Positions 21,945 to 33,158 of a stretch of 64,000 nt of DNA are shown here, piece by piece. Source of the stretch: Bimuria novae-zelandiae CBS 107.79 (Eukaryota > Ascomycota > Dothideomycetes > Pleosporales > Didymosphaeriaceae); contig ML976665.1 of NCBI GenBank assembly GCA_010015655.1, positions 719,736-783,735 on the forward strand, read 5' to 3'. A model generated the notes under the pieces. That model did not search any database, was not told where the DNA came from, and worked only from the letters and a program-made list of their open reading frames with translations. Within the stretch, counting starts at the first letter, position 1; every line of letters starts with the position of its first letter. The position numbers and the translations under genes are program-made.

Positions 21945-22829
21945 GGTTGCTAGAGCTCTGAATAGGCTGATTGGCTGCGTGTATCTGGTTGTGCGAGCTG
22001 CGAATGTGCTTGTGATTGGAGGGCCGGCGAGGGTGCGTCGGAAGAGGAGCATCAACTACTGTAGTGGAGTTGTGAAGCAATCGAGGTAGGCGGGGAAATT
22101 TATTTGGTGATGACGTTGATTACTGCTGTGCCCCTCGTCCAGCGCTGCGTCGAAGTGGGGGATCTTGCGGAGCTCTGAATGTCACGTCGCGTTGCCGCCC
22201 GTTTCGTCGGATCCCTGCATTATTGCCATCTTATTTCAAAATCTGTACCGAGCGCTTAGTCTTCACTGTATAGATGCGATCACGGCGGGTTGTTTGCCAG
22301 AAGCTTGTGATGGCAACAACATTCGTTCCTTCCTAGATAGAAAGCATGGGCATCCACGTGACGTAATGCCGCCCGGACCTAAGCTGATCCCTGTCACGAT
22401 TGGCGCCTCGGTCTTCGTGACATACCCTAACCACAACACCATGCAACGGTCAAGATACGATCTTTACGGCTACAATCTTTGCTGTTTTCCTTTTGCTATG
22501 CTCGGTGCTTACTGAGGTCTTTCTCTTTGAGCATCCAGGGCCCGCACACGTGTCGCCGACGTGGCGGGGCCTCAGTGCACGGAAATTAAGTTCGAGGGGT
22601 GAAATTGAGACGATCAGGTAAGTATTCACATGCCCAGCGTAGCTTGCAGAGCCCAAGTCAACTATACTATTATGTTCACCGCGTATACGAGGCCGACTGC
22701 ATTTCGAGCTTCTCCGTTCTTTCCACAGCTTTGATATCTCTCTTGTTCCGCTCAACACATGCAATCAACACTCCTTTCCATCAAATATAAATTTACGCGT
22801 CTAACGTGCCCAAGTCTCGGCCTGTCACC
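21945..22829. other. Divergent promoter region between GLO1 and the Roadblock gene
   Basis: About 885 bp. No supported frame; the longest (about 116 codons) has no recognisable motif. It contains the promoters of both flanking genes. Confidence 0.5.
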
Positions 22830-23519
22830 ATGCTCAACGCCCTCAAGCTCAGCGAACTGCTGAACAAGAACACGAATGCACAACTATACCCGCGACTCTT
22901 GTGAGTGTATCCGCTTGGTAGCACCTCCACTAGGCAGCAGTAACTGTGCTACCGTATCTTTAGATTGCAACATGCTCATACATCCAGTGTAATGTCGCCC
23001 AATGGCACCCTCATGGCCTACACCACGCCCATCGACATACGGGAACTCCGCGACCAAGCAGCTCTCATCTCCATGGCCTGGAAAGACCACTCATCTAAGC
23101 TGTCTTCCAATCCGGAAAGCTCTAATTCTGAGTTGCCGCCCGCTCTGGAAACGTTGACCATCGAAACCGCGAATAACAACATCATTGCCCGTGCCATCCA
23201 GCCATCACTCCTCCTCGTCTTAGTCGGCGGCGTTCCTCCGAGTCGGAAGGAGCTGTTCATGATCACGCCCGAGGCGCGCGGCGACGCGCGGTATCCGCCT
23301 CTCCCCGGAGAGGAGGATGAAGCTGGGAGCAAAGGTACCGTGGTGGGCAGCGGAGGGAAGGCGCCAAGTGTGCTGAGTACTATGAGCATCAGGGAGAAGG
23401 ACGTCAAGGGCGGAGCGCTTCATATCCAGCGAAAGAAGCTTGATGCGTTGACCGACTACCTTCGACGCGATTTCGACGCCAAGGGCTTCGTAATGCCAGA
23501 CGATTCCAGCTTTTCTTAG
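22830..23519 (+). CDS. Roadblock/LC7 (LAMTOR2-like) domain protein
   Basis: 208 aa from exon 22830-22900 and exon 22964-23519 (GTGAGT donor, TTTAG acceptor, phase 2). The start 'MLNALKLSELLNKNTNAQLY' leads into 'HTSSVMSPNGTLMAYTTP' and 'AALISMAWKD', the arrangement of Roadblock/LC7 folds in LAMTOR2-type scaffold subunits (helix, strand with S/G-rich turn, strand, helix). After the domain is a long insertion rich in charged and Gly/Ser residues (residues about 110-165), then 'KKLDALTDYLRRDFDAKGF'. Known relatives act as small scaffold subunits, for example in the lysosomal/vacuolar Ragulator or EGO complexes that regulate TORC1; the complex here is inference. Longer than typical LAMTOR2 (about 125 aa). 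Confidence 0.7.
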
Positions 23520-24267
23520 TGAAAGCATGTTCCAGTCTTTGTTCGGCATGAGCGTCCGACGACTGTTTCCCGTCGGAGAGGGACTTTGCATGTTGCGATA
23601 CGCTTGTATAGATTCCTATATGTCCACGTGTATTTTATTATTCTGTACATGGTTAGGTACGACTGGATTGAGGGGCAGGCATTGCAGTTTCCTAAGCCGT
23701 ATCAAATAGATTTCTTCTCATTGCGTACATCAGTAAATAAAGTCGTCTTCTCTAAAGGACACGAGCTCTATCAGGAACAGCGGTAGTAGGTATATGCGCT
23801 GTGGACATAGGTACTCCAGCACGATGTCCCACCGCCTCATCCTTGATTGGCTGGAGAGTCAGCCCGCATCGGAGTCTCCCCCTTACACATCACTTCGTAC
23901 GAACTTGCATTTCAACAACTCCAATATCCGAGTCTCCCTTGTCAAGCTCTCGCTCATAATCATGAGATGGTCAATCGTAGGACGAAACACGGCTACGTCA
24001 TGCTTCAGAGACTGATGTTCTTTGTCCGCGCGTATCGCTGCAGCCGAGGCAGGGCCAGCGTGATTTGTCGGTGCGGACGAAACGCGACTCCTTGCAGCAA
24101 CGCCCTGGGAGCTCTTTCCGTACATATCGACTTACAATTCGCAATCACCTCTGGCTCAACACCTGCTTTTCTCAGTTCCCTCCGTGACAGTAACTTTTGA
24201 CATTCCGCCCACGTTGGCCTCTGAATCGCATATACAGGAACACCATCAACTCACATTTACGGCCACG
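23520..24267. other. Intergenic region, no gene seen
   Basis: About 750 bp between two plus-strand genes. No supported coding frame or RNA gene. Confidence 0.5.
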
Positions 24268-25082
24268 ATGTCGAACGTTGTCCTCGCTGGGACCACTGGG
24301 CTTGTCGTACGTCCCCATTCCTACGCGCACAAACCGACGGACATTACTTCCGCTACCTAGCCGTCGTGTCCTACCAGCAACACGCGAGGCTCGCAACGCA
24401 TGTGCCGTAGAATCCGCAAATACTTACACGCACACAGGGCTCACACATCCTCTCGAGCCTACTCACGCATCCCAGCATCTCCACCGTCTACGCCTACGCC
24501 CGCCGCACACCCCCAAACCCCAGCGCCTCCCCGAAACTCTTCCACATCCCCAGCGCCGAATCCGCCCAATGGCCCTCCCAATTCCCACGCGAGTCAAACC
24601 CTAAAATCTTCTTCAGCGGCCTCGGCACCACGCGCGCCGCAGCCGGCGGCCTCGACGCGCAGCGTAAAATCGACGTCGACCTAAACTACGACCTCGCGAA
24701 AGCTGCAAAAGACTCTGGCGTCGACACATACGTGCTCATCTCGTCGCGCGGCGCAAGCTCTGCCTCTACGATGGCGTATCCCAAGATGAAAGGCGAGCTT
24801 GAGGATATGGTGAAGAATTTGGGGTTTAAGTATACTGTGATTTTGAAGCCGGGGCTGATTCAGGGGTCGAGGGAGGAGAGTAGACCGTTGGAGGCGGTGG
24901 GGAGGAGCATTGCGGGGGCGCTGCGCAGGGTGAGCCCGAAGCTCGTGGATTTTTGGGTTAATGATGCGAGCGTGATTGCTAAGGCGGCGGTGGTGGCGGG
25001 GTTGGCGTGCGCGGAGGGACGAAGGGAGGCGGGTGTGTGGGAGGTTGATATGGCGGAGATTGAGAAGTTGGGGAGAGAGTAG
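24268..25082 (+). CDS. FMP52: FMP52-like NAD(P)-binding mitochondrial protein
   Basis: 227 aa from exon 24268-24306 (13 codons) and exon 24438-25082, a phase-0 intron of 131 bp lying inside the dinucleotide-binding motif. Spliced N terminus 'MSNVVLAGTTGLVGSHILSS' has the G-x-T-G-x-x-G of atypical short-chain dehydrogenases. Further blocks: 'STVYAYARRTP', 'DLNYDLAKAAKDSGVDTYVL', 'SSRGASS', 'MAYPKMKGELED' (Tyr and Lys in the YxxxK spacing) and 'ILKPGLIQGSREESRP'. This matches fungal FMP52, found in yeast mitochondrial outer membrane proteomes; the reaction is not known. Similar folds occur in mammalian HTATIP2/TIP30. Confidence 0.88.
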
Positions 25083-26331
25083 ACATACCGGACCATTGCA
25101 AGATACCTCACTCATCATTCTAGTCCCCGAGCTATGCTACATCCTTTACCACGGCTTCAAGAAACTTGCGAAGCCCCAAGGTTGATCCAGCTACGTACGC
25201 CGGTGTAAATCCCAGTGCTGTGCATATAATTTAGTTATTGTGTACTGATATGGTGTGTTGCAGCAGCCTACCGCAGTTACTTACATGGTTAACCAACGCA
25301 ATCTACGAACCCTACCCGACCTTTCCCCAGCCTATACACCTCAACTCTAGTCCCGACCTCCTACCTCTGATAGCCCTCCCTACATGTCCGCAACCCGCTC
25401 CACAGAAACGAAGATCGATTCATTCGGCCTGATGGTAAAACTAGGTTTCGAGCCCTAGTTAGTAGGAGGGTCTAGCTTAGTGCTGTGTTTAGATTAGATG
25501 TGAGAGCTAGTGATCCATACGCATAAGGAAGAAATTGAGAATTGTACTTGTTGTTGTATTGGGTGAAGCTACGAACAGTAGGTATACATGAGTGGCTGTA
25601 AACAGCGCTAGTGTAGGATGGGTAGTCGCATCTCAACACAGGTGAGGCGCCACTGCAAGTGGGGAAAGGGAGACTCCAAACCGTGACATTAGAAATTCAA
25701 TTCGAGAGTAGGGTTCCCAGCGCGGCGGGAGGGATTTTAGGGGTGGGGTCGCTTTTTGGGGCGTACTGGGCGGTACTCGATGTGGTCTTGGCGTTGAGGT
25801 GTAAAGTTGGTACAAAACCTTTGGGTACTCGAATCTATATATGGGCATCGCAGAAGGGCGGCACGGTAACCGCGCTGACTTGTATGTAGGTATAGCGATA
25901 GTCGGCTGTTAGAGATATTAATTTTTTGTTATACTGCGCGTCGTCGGATTCGATATTGTCAGTTGACGGGTTGTTTTTGGTGAAATGTAGTAGTAGTTTT
26001 GGTCCCACGGTTGTGGGACGGTGACCGAAGTTGCGACCTCTTCAATCGTGGTACGGACGCCAAGCAAGTTCAGAACGCAGCGAGGATGTACACTATTTTG
26101 GAAAATGATATTTAGCTAAAAGCTGGTTATACCAAATGTGTCTCGAAAAATTGCATTTCAATTAGAATTGTTCCGTGTTGGTGGAATGGCGTTTATCTAT
26201 ATAAGCGCGGTCAATTTCCTACTCTTACCCTCCATCCATTTGGTCTTGAATACCATTCGAACATCGAAAGTCGGCAATACTCTTGTCCAGCTCTTGTCCA
26301 CTCATCCCCTAAAGAATAATCCACCTTCACC
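25083..26331. other. Intergenic region, no gene seen
   Basis: About 1.25 kb. Only short frames without motifs. It ends with the promoter of the signal-peptide gene at 26332. Confidence 0.5.
26198..26204 (+). promoter_or_regulatory. Putative TATA box
   Basis: TATATAA about 130 bp upstream of the ATG of the decayed secreted-protein gene, within CTATATAAGCGCGG. Identified by sequence and position only. Confidence 0.4.
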
Positions 26332-28528
26332 ATGCTTAGCAACATGAAGCTCAAATGTTGCACGTTGGTGTTTGCAGCCATGTCCATCATCGGCTGTAGC
26401 ATCGCAGCCCCCGCTACGAACTACCGAGAACCCGCCAAAAAGCCACAGCCTCATTCACAAGGCCTCTCTGCCATTCCGTCCTCGAACAGTGGTGTAAATC
26501 CCTGTGAGCTTGAAGTTCCTACACTTCAGGCATGGAATCAAGGCAAGGTGCAACGGTTTGTACAAGGGCTTGAGATGATTCTGTCACGCTACAAGTCCTA
26601 TCTGATGTGGCAGACAGGGAGCTCCCCAACACATCTCATGCATACTCATCATGTACAAGTAGCGCAGTCTGTACAACCTAATACAACAAGTGTTATCTCG
26701 ACTTTCGCTTTGCACCTGAAAACCACTACACAAGGGTAAAGAGGTTGTTGAATGGTTCAGCTTTCAGTTTGAGGCTTTCAAGGCGGACCCCAATTTCGAA
26801 AACTTCCCGCAGTTCCTGCGTCACAAGTTTGCTCCTACCGCCGTTCCCACGTCCCTTACCTGCGATATGGATGGGTCTTGCACGCTTAGCAGCTGCTGGA
26901 ATCTTGACCCGAGCCTGCCAGTCCACGACCGCCAGATGACCTTCTACGTCTTCGAAATCATTACCAACGTTGCTCTTTTCATGAAGACAACGAAGGACGT
27001 CATCCAAGAAGTGAATCGTTATCTGCTTGCCAACATGTCTCACGAGGTCAAAATGTACGCTGGTGCTAAGTTGTTGGAGAGGAAGCGTATTGAGCGCAGA
27101 CAGAAGGCAGAGTCAAGACACGTAGCTATTTCAGCTTCACTAATGATGACGACTGGGCAGCTCAGAGCAACGCCTTTGGTTGGGAAAGGGGGGTTGGTGA
27201 AGGGCCAAGCCGGGTTATTAAAAGAGTCGACGATTCAAACGGTGGAGAAGGTCACCCACCTTGTTACATTGGTAGCCAACTCCTTTATCGGACTTTCGAC
27301 TCTTGCTATGAAGGATATGAGGTAAAATCCGTGAGTAAACATGTTCTGTGCTTGCTATGGTATTGCTGACCTTTTGAAGGAACGAGCTCAATGACCTCAT
27401 CGAACTCGTACAGCTTTCCTGGAACCAAATCGTCCACCATGCCGACGAGGACATCACTTGGGACCTGGATACGATGATGAAGGGCGCGAAAAACTATATG
27501 GACGTGGACCTCGGAGATCTAATCACGTCTGGCCAGTTTGTCGAGGTGGATTCGTCCCTATATTTGAAGACGAAGGGGAGCTTGGAGAGGTATTACCACG
27601 CTGTTCTCTTCAACAAATTTTAGGGCATCGATAGGCCTACATCCTTGATACAAATGCACCTTGGCGCGGATGCCATAAAGACCATCGTGCCATATCTAAG
27701 GTCAAGGTCTGTTTCGACGAACGCCCTGGTCGCTCGTACTGGCTTTATTCTATCGACCTGTCAGAAGAGTACGACAATGGGTTGAAAGACCAGGCCCAAG
27801 TCCACGGGCCGATAGGATACCGGAACTTCGCGCCGGGTAATAATACGAATCTGTTCGTCCTAACCAAAAAAGATATCGTCCGCTCTTCGCTTTGGATGCA
27901 CGAGAACAACCCCAAAGACACACTTCGCCCAGAGGAACCAAGCACATTTTTGAAGTTCCTCAAGAGCATGCAGAGCGCGGATGGGAACCTCGGCCAGGTG
28001 CCTGGCGCCTTCAAGCTCCCAATCTGCCGCAACCCGGGCGGCGAAGCCATTTCCTCTGTCTGGTCCAACAAAGGCCGCAACTTCCCATGCAAGTGCGGCG
28101 AAGTGCCCTGGAAGCAGGAGCGCTACAACTCCAATTTGGACCAAAACGCGGAAGTTCCTCGAGCGTACGGGGTTCAAGTACAGCGAGGATTGGGAGGACT
28201 ACTGCAGCGATCACAACCATTGCCACGGTGCGAACCACATCAACTGGAACTTCGAGGTCGAGCCCGGATATAAGATCTTAAGAAGTTGAAGCACCCGTTC
28301 ACGATGTGCATGGAGTCGAAGAAGCACACGCCTGGGCACCCGGAGAAGTACAATGATGCTGGGCTGAGCAAGCGGGAGCTGTATGATGATACAATATCGT
28401 GGCAGGAAGTGCAGCGCTCATAGATGGAGCTTTGCGCGATGCAGATGGAGGAGAGGAGAAAGAAGGAGGATCGGAAGTGGTAGCAAGAGATGCAGGCGGC
28501 GGCTCTCAAGCGTTCGAGAGAGGACTAG
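26332..28528 (+). pseudogene. Decayed gene for a predicted secreted Cys-containing protein
   Basis: The N terminus 'MLSNMKLKCCTLVFAAMSII' followed by 'GCSIAAPA' is a clear signal peptide. Coding sense resumes near 26735 with 'KEVVEWFSFQFEAFKADP', then 'TCDMDGSCTLSSCWNLDPSL', 'MTFYVFEIITNVALFMKTT' and, after an intron at about 27324-27380, 'NELNDLIELVQLSWNQIV'. The rest can be followed only by changing frame. A stop at 27621 precedes 'AYILDTNAPWRGCHKDHR'; an extra base in the A run at 28143-28146 moves to 'ERTGFKYSEDWEDYC'; another shift near 28270 leads to 'LKHPFTMCMESKKHTPGHP'; in-frame TAGs sit at 28421 and 28481 before the final stop at 28526. I take this as a pseudogene; missed introns could explain one or two breaks but not all. 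Family not recognised. Confidence 0.65.
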
Positions 28529-29367
28529 TACCATATGTAACCTTAAATGTTTTATCGCGTCTTTACGAAGTTTGCTAGGCTCGGAAATGGAAAAGTATGG
28601 TTTGACTGCCGAACCACTGCATTTTCGTGACGTTGTTCCTTTCCTGTGGTGACTTGTCGCGGCGAGCAGAGATTTTCGGCTCTCGCAATGTCTCGAGCCG
28701 GGGCTCATCGGTACCTGCGGGCGCCTCAGCAACAAACCTCTTCATGCACTACTTCTCATTGTTTCGCTCAGCATCGGAAATTTTGCTGTTGGAGGGAAGA
28801 TCACACGATTCTCAGGCGTCGCGCCTGGCCGCTCGCTTACCGATGCCACTCGGCACTCGCCGAACACTTTGGCATCCTTCACGACACCGTCACACCACCG
28901 TCCCGCGACGCACCAGCGCCCACACAACCATCAATACTCTCTGCCCAACCACAGCTCTCCATAATGCTAGTCACATCTCTTCTCCGTCAACAACTCGCCG
29001 AAACAGGCATTTTTAGTATTATCTGCGCCTGCGCGCGCTTGGTCATGCCGCAGAACCGCGAGGCTCATCCTCCTCACAGTTATCAACGGGTGCCTTCACA
29101 GCACCATCTGGCGTGACACTCGCGTGGTACCACCCCTCCTCCCCTAAGTCCACCATGGCCCCTCCGAGTCATCCCTTTGCAGTGCTGTATATATCCCGTG
29201 TGACGCTGCGCAAGAAAGTGCACTCTACACTCAGCATCTACAACTACAACAGCCTCTCCAATCAGCCATCTATTAGACGTTTCACGGTATAGACACGGTC
29301 TACTCACCTCTTACGAGCGAATCACTATATACACTACACAACTACACATTACACAAATAAAGGAACC
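28529..29367. other. Intergenic region, no gene seen
   Basis: About 840 bp between the pseudogene and the next plus-strand gene. Frames are present on both strands but carry no motifs. A TATA-like CTATATAC near 29326 lies 40 bp before the next ATG. Confidence 0.45.
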
Positions 29368-29658
29368 ATGCCGTCTCCCACACAAAAATTCGCCATGTTC
29401 CGCACCGCCGCACGCTACCTTACCGAGCCGCACCCCTTCGCGCGCAACCCCGTCACCGTAAAGTCTCACGCTTTGGACTTTAGCTTGTACCCCAAGCGCA
29501 TCGCGCGCACGGGCGCTTTGTACGTCTCCCTCCCCTTCCCCCTCCCATACAAAGTACAGGTATACTAACGCCTATATAACAGCGTCATGCCAATGGCCGT
29601 CCTCGTCCTAGGGTGGCCGATGGCCGCAAAGCTGTACGGGCAGAAGGTTGGCATGTGA
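29368..29658 (+). CDS. Small predicted single-pass (mitochondrial?) membrane protein
   Basis: 75 aa from exon 29368-29519 and exon 29583-29658. The intron uses a GTACGT donor and carries a textbook TACTAAC branch sequence at 29562-29568 before ACAG. Splicing here gives 'KRIARTGAF' joined to 'VMPMAVLVLGWPMAAKLYGQ', a plausible membrane helix ending in a short polar tail. Reading through the intron stops at once, and the other acceptor phase gives an Arg-rich, non-family-like tail. The N terminus 'MPSPTQKFAMFRTAARYLTE' is amphipathic and basic, fitting a mitochondrial inner-membrane accessory subunit, but I cannot name it. Confidence 0.65.
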
Positions 29659-29910
29659 CTCTTTGAAGGGGAGAGGGAGAGAGCGGTGGAGAGAAAGGTG
29701 CCGCTGAGTGCGGAGGAGGTGCAGGCCTTGGTTTTGAATATGCGGTGGGATGATTGAGGGGGGTTCTTTGTGCATACTAGGGTAGCAGCATGGGCAGGGC
29801 GTTTAGGCGAAAGGGTACCGCAATGGGCGGGGCTGTATGATAACAGCATGCTATGCAAATTTCTTTTTATATTATTTGGAGGATTATGGTTTTATACAGG
29901 AAGTATGACG

Positions 29911-29940
29911 GTGAGTGTGAGTGTGAGTGTGAGTGTGAGT
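29911..29940. repeat. Hexanucleotide microsatellite (GTGAGT)5
   Basis: Five perfect copies of GTGAGT, lying between the 3' ends of the small membrane-protein gene and the MOSC-reductase gene. Confidence 0.95.
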
Positions 29941-29965
29941 GACAGTATGGTGATCGGGATTGGGT

Positions 29966-31663
29966 TTAGAGATCCAGCACGATCCGCCCGATGCCGCGAC
30001 TGACGCAACTCAACATGCTACCCTCCTTCTCTTCGTCGACCAAGCCCGTACCACGATGCTCGATACGTCCAGAGCATACGTCTACCCTGCAAGTACCGCA
30101 ATTCCCGACCTCGCAAGAGGAATCAATATCCATGCCTGCAGACCTCAACACGTCGAGGAGAGATTGCGTAGGCCCAACGTCCAGTGTCTTCCCGCTCTGC
30201 TTCAGCTCCGCTGTGAACGGATCGCCCGACGTGGTCACTGTGAACTGCTCAAAGTGCACAGAGCGCTCGGGCAGACCGTACTCCTTTGCCACGTCGGCAA
30301 CAGCATCCATGAGTCGTTGTGGGCCGCACGAGTAAATATGCGTTGTGGGGTCTGCGGCAGAGATGACGGCTTTGAGATCCATGCGCTGGCCGAGCGACTT
30401 GTTGTACACGGTTGCGTTGGAGCCGAGTGCTTTGATCTGTGCGGCGAATGGCACCTCAGAGGAAACGGCAAAGTGCAACTTGAAGTGCTGTTTCGGATGG
30501 CTGAGGTACTCAGCTGCTGCGAGGAATGCGGTAATACCGATACCACCAGCGATGATGATGTGCTTGTCTGCATCTTTTGCGAGCGGGAAAGTCGCTGTGA
30601 TGCGGCCGATAGTGAAGATATCCCCAACTTGGGCCCTAGTGTGCATGAATTTCGAGCCGCCGCGGCTTTCAGGGTCGAGCGCAATGCCGAGTTCGAAGCG
30701 CTTTGTTGTTCCGCCTACGACAGAGTACGCTCTCACCAGCTTACCGCCCAGCTTGATGCGGACGTGACTCCCCGGTTCGACAGCTTTGATATCTTCTTCC
30801 GCTATGATCTCTGCCGCTTCGAAGACAAACGCGGTGACGGTGCTAGTCTCCCTCCTCTTCCCCACCAACCGATACTCATTCCACGTATCCATCTTCTCCT
30901 CCTCACCCCCAAAAAGCCTGCCCGCCTCATCCTCCAACTGCCCCTTCTTCACCCTCTGTTCGAACCTCGCCTTGATATCCCCGCCCAGTTCAGCCAGCCC
31001 AACAATCTCCTTATTCATCTCCATATTATCCCTTTCAAGGAACAAATAATACGCCACCCGCGCCACAGTCCACTCCGGATGCACGCGCTCGACCAGCTCA
31101 ATCATCGCGCCCTTCTCCACGACCCCAGGCTCTAACACGCGGTACAACCAGCCACTCCGCAACAGCGTCTGCACCCGATTCGCCATATTCTTAACCTGAA
31201 ACCGGTGGTTAAGTTTATAACACGGAGTCCTTGGCTCACTAACCTCCAGCAACACACCCCCAATCCTTACTTTATCCCCAATGCACACGCTCATCTCATC
31301 CAGCTCCTCACTAAACAGATTCTCGCCGAAAGCTCCGGGCTTGAAGATGTGCGCGCTCTCAGGGATCTCGGCGGCCCAGCGTGCGTAGTGCGCAGTGGAG
31401 TAGTGGTGGACGGCTTTGTCAGGCGAGCAGTGGGGCACGTAGGCGTGCTCGTCGCCAGCGATGCCGGAGGTGGTGATTATTACGGGGAAGGGGAGGGGTG
31501 ATTTGTGGATCGCGGAGGTCATGCCGGGTTTGTTGAAGACGGGGCGGATTTTTCCGGTGCGAAGGTGGTGGAGGGGGATGGGTGAGAAGGGGGGAGGGTT
31601 TTTGAGGGTTTCTGGGTTGGGTCGGGGTGGTGGCGTCCAGGGAGTTGGTGGCGCGATGGCCAT
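29966..31663 (-). CDS. MOSC domain / FAD-NAD ferredoxin reductase / 2Fe-2S fusion protein
   Basis: Single-exon 565-aa fusion. N-terminal YiiM-like MOSC domain with 'GDEHAYVPHCSPDKAVHHY', 'GAFGENLF' and the conserved Cys in 'EPRTPCYKLNHRF', followed by a short helical domain ('RVQTLLRSGWLYRV', 'PEWTVARVAYYLF'). Then a phthalate-dioxygenase-reductase-type module: flavin site 'RAYSVVGGTTKRFELGIAL', NAD site 'HIIIAGGIGITAFLAAAEYL' and 'YSCGPQRLMDAV'. The C-terminal plant-type ferredoxin domain has 'SSCEVGNCGTCRVDVC' plus a distant Cys in 'SMLSCV', so all four cluster ligands are present. Bacterial YiiM-type MOSC proteins handle molybdenum-cofactor-dependent hydroxylated compounds; a self-sufficient electron-transfer chain to the MOSC unit is inference. 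The substrate is unknown. Confidence 0.9.
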   Translation of the reverse strand: MAIAPPTPWTPPPRPNPETLKNPPPFSPIPLHHLRTGKIRPVFNKPGMTSAIHKSPLPFPVIITTSGIAGDEHAYVPHCSPDKAVHHYSTAHYARWAAEIPESAHIFKPGAFGENLFSEELDEMSVCIGDKVRIGGVLLEVSEPRTPCYKLNHRFQVKNMANRVQTLLRSGWLYRVLEPGVVEKGAMIELVERVHPEWTVARVAYYLFLERDNMEMNKEIVGLAELGGDIKARFEQRVKKGQLEDEAGRLFGGEEEKMDTWNEYRLVGKRRETSTVTAFVFEAAEIIAEEDIKAVEPGSHVRIKLGGKLVRAYSVVGGTTKRFELGIALDPESRGGSKFMHTRAQVGDIFTIGRITATFPLAKDADKHIIIAGGIGITAFLAAAEYLSHPKQHFKLHFAVSSEVPFAAQIKALGSNATVYNKSLGQRMDLKAVISAADPTTHIYSCGPQRLMDAVADVAKEYGLPERSVHFEQFTVTTSGDPFTAELKQSGKTLDVGPTQSLLDVLRSAGMDIDSSCEVGNCGTCRVDVCSGRIEHRGTGLVDEEKEGSMLSCVSRGIGRIVLDL

Positions 31664-31716
31664 GGTGGGCGTTTCCGCGTGGTGTTCGGTGGTTCGGCTT
31701 GGGTATCTTGAGCGTG

Positions 31717-31723
31717 TTATATA
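31717..31723 (-). promoter_or_regulatory. Putative TATA box
   Basis: TATATAA on the minus strand 54 bp upstream of the ATG of the MOSC-reductase gene. Position and sequence fit a core promoter element. Confidence 0.45.
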
Positions 31724-32750
31724 GCGTCGAGGTGATTTAATGATTCGATGATCGCAGGTTTCAAGTTCGCGATCTCAGGGAGGTCCGGTGGAAGTGGCCA
31801 AGCGCACGCTCGGAACGTTGATTTTTTGAGCCTGAAGGTGAAACCGCGTGAGCACATCCGATTCAACTTATGTCAAGAGGTCTTGCTGATGCAATTGCTT
31901 ACCATCGTCCGAGGGAAGGGAACACCTACTTTAAAAGTAGCTTCAAGAGTCCTCTCTTGTCTCCAACTTGTAGGCAGTAGAACGGGCGTAGTCAGACTTT
32001 TAAGTTTTAGACAATCAGGCACCGGAGGCTTCCCGTGACAAGAGCACTAATTAACCGATCCTAGCTAGGTATGGCAGGAGAGTAACAGGAGCCAGACTGT
32101 CGACCATGGACATCTTCCTCTTTAAGAAATCAGCTTTCAAACGGTTTGCTGGCGTCAGATTTGGGGCTGGCGCTACGTGACCGATAAGCTAAATTTTCAT
32201 GCGTCAAACGGGCCCTTTGCCCATGATCACGGGCCTTTGCCTGTATGCAGGTTTATTTTGACGATGTAAAGTTATCTGTAAACTTGGCGGTAGGAGTTGT
32301 CGGTGGGTCCAGGTGGCGGTAGAGTCATGGAATGCAGGTAGGAACGTCTCGGAGATGGGTCCGTCTCCGCGCGGGCAAATCTGCATCACCACTGCTGTTA
32401 ACCTGATTGTTAGCTCTATCCGGTTCTTTATTATTAAGTTGTTATGTGAGAAGGTTTCGTCCGACAGATTGAGTCGCTACAGCCTGGAGGGGTGCATGTA
32501 GCCCTACTGGAGGTAGATGTATCACGTGACATGGTGTCTCGGCTAAACTTGGAGCTTCGGTGACGTCAAGTGTCGCTCACAAATGTGCCATAGCTTCGTC
32601 TGCAGTACCACCCCAATCTTCACTCCCTCCTCCCACGCTGAACTCCTCGACCACAACCAACCTCATATTCAAAATAATAGTCAATTGAACTATTTCCTCT
32701 CCAACAATACGCATACACGCATCACTAGGTACCCTAACACCAACACCACA
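31724..32750. other. Intergenic region, no gene seen
   Basis: About 1 kb between divergent genes. No supported frame. It presumably contains the promoter of the small mitochondrial-type gene at 32751. Confidence 0.5.
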
Positions 32751-33158
32751 ATGTTCACCCGCCGTTTCCTCCAACGCGCCCCTCGCGCCTCCTTCCATCT
32801 ATCGCAGCCCCGCTTCCTCAGCACGACCGCTCCCCGCTTCGCCAACAAAGACTCGCAAGACAAGGACTCCTTGAAGCCTCGCTCAACCGAATATTCCAAA
32901 AGCGGGTCCGACGACGCGGCCGCCTCCTCCGATGCTGCTTTCAACCCTAACAAGACGAGCCCCGAGTCGGCAGAGGGCACTTCAGAGGCTGAAGGAAAGG
33001 GCGAGGGTGCTGAGGGCGACCCGTTGAGTGCTAGCCCGGCGAACCCGAAAATTAGCAAGCCGAGGGGTGAGCAGGAGGGTGGAGCCTCTGAGGGCGTGGG
33101 GACAGGGCAGAGTGGTGCCGGTAGTGGGCCGAAGAGTGGTGGTGGCAAGAGCGGTTGA
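32751..33158 (+). CDS. Small predicted mitochondrial protein, low-complexity
   Basis: 135-aa single-exon protein. The N terminus 'MFTRRFLQRAPRASFHLSQP' followed by 'RFLSTTAPRFA' is a strong mitochondrial presequence (Arg/Ser/Thr rich, no acidic residues). The rest is hydrophilic and disordered: 'DKDSLKPRSTEYSKSGSDD', 'AAFNPNKTSPESAEG', 'PANPKISKPRGEQEGG' and a Gly/Ser-rich end. The sequence order (DKDSL...RSTE..KSGSDD...AFNP...SPANP.ISKP) is one I associate with small conserved ascomycete proteins of unknown function. No catalytic motif. Confidence 0.75.
   Translation: MFTRRFLQRAPRASFHLSQPRFLSTTAPRFANKDSQDKDSLKPRSTEYSKSGSDDAAASSDAAFNPNKTSPESAEGTSEAEGKGEGAEGDPLSASPANPKISKPRGEQEGGASEGVGTGQSGAGSGPKSGGGKSG

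Noticed and set aside
25420..25460. Possible tRNA T-arm in CTAGGTTTCGAGCCCTAG
   Set aside because: The loop would be eight bases and no other cloverleaf arms were found.
29960..31135. 391-codon plus-strand frame
   Set aside because: Antisense shadow of the MOSC-reductase gene.
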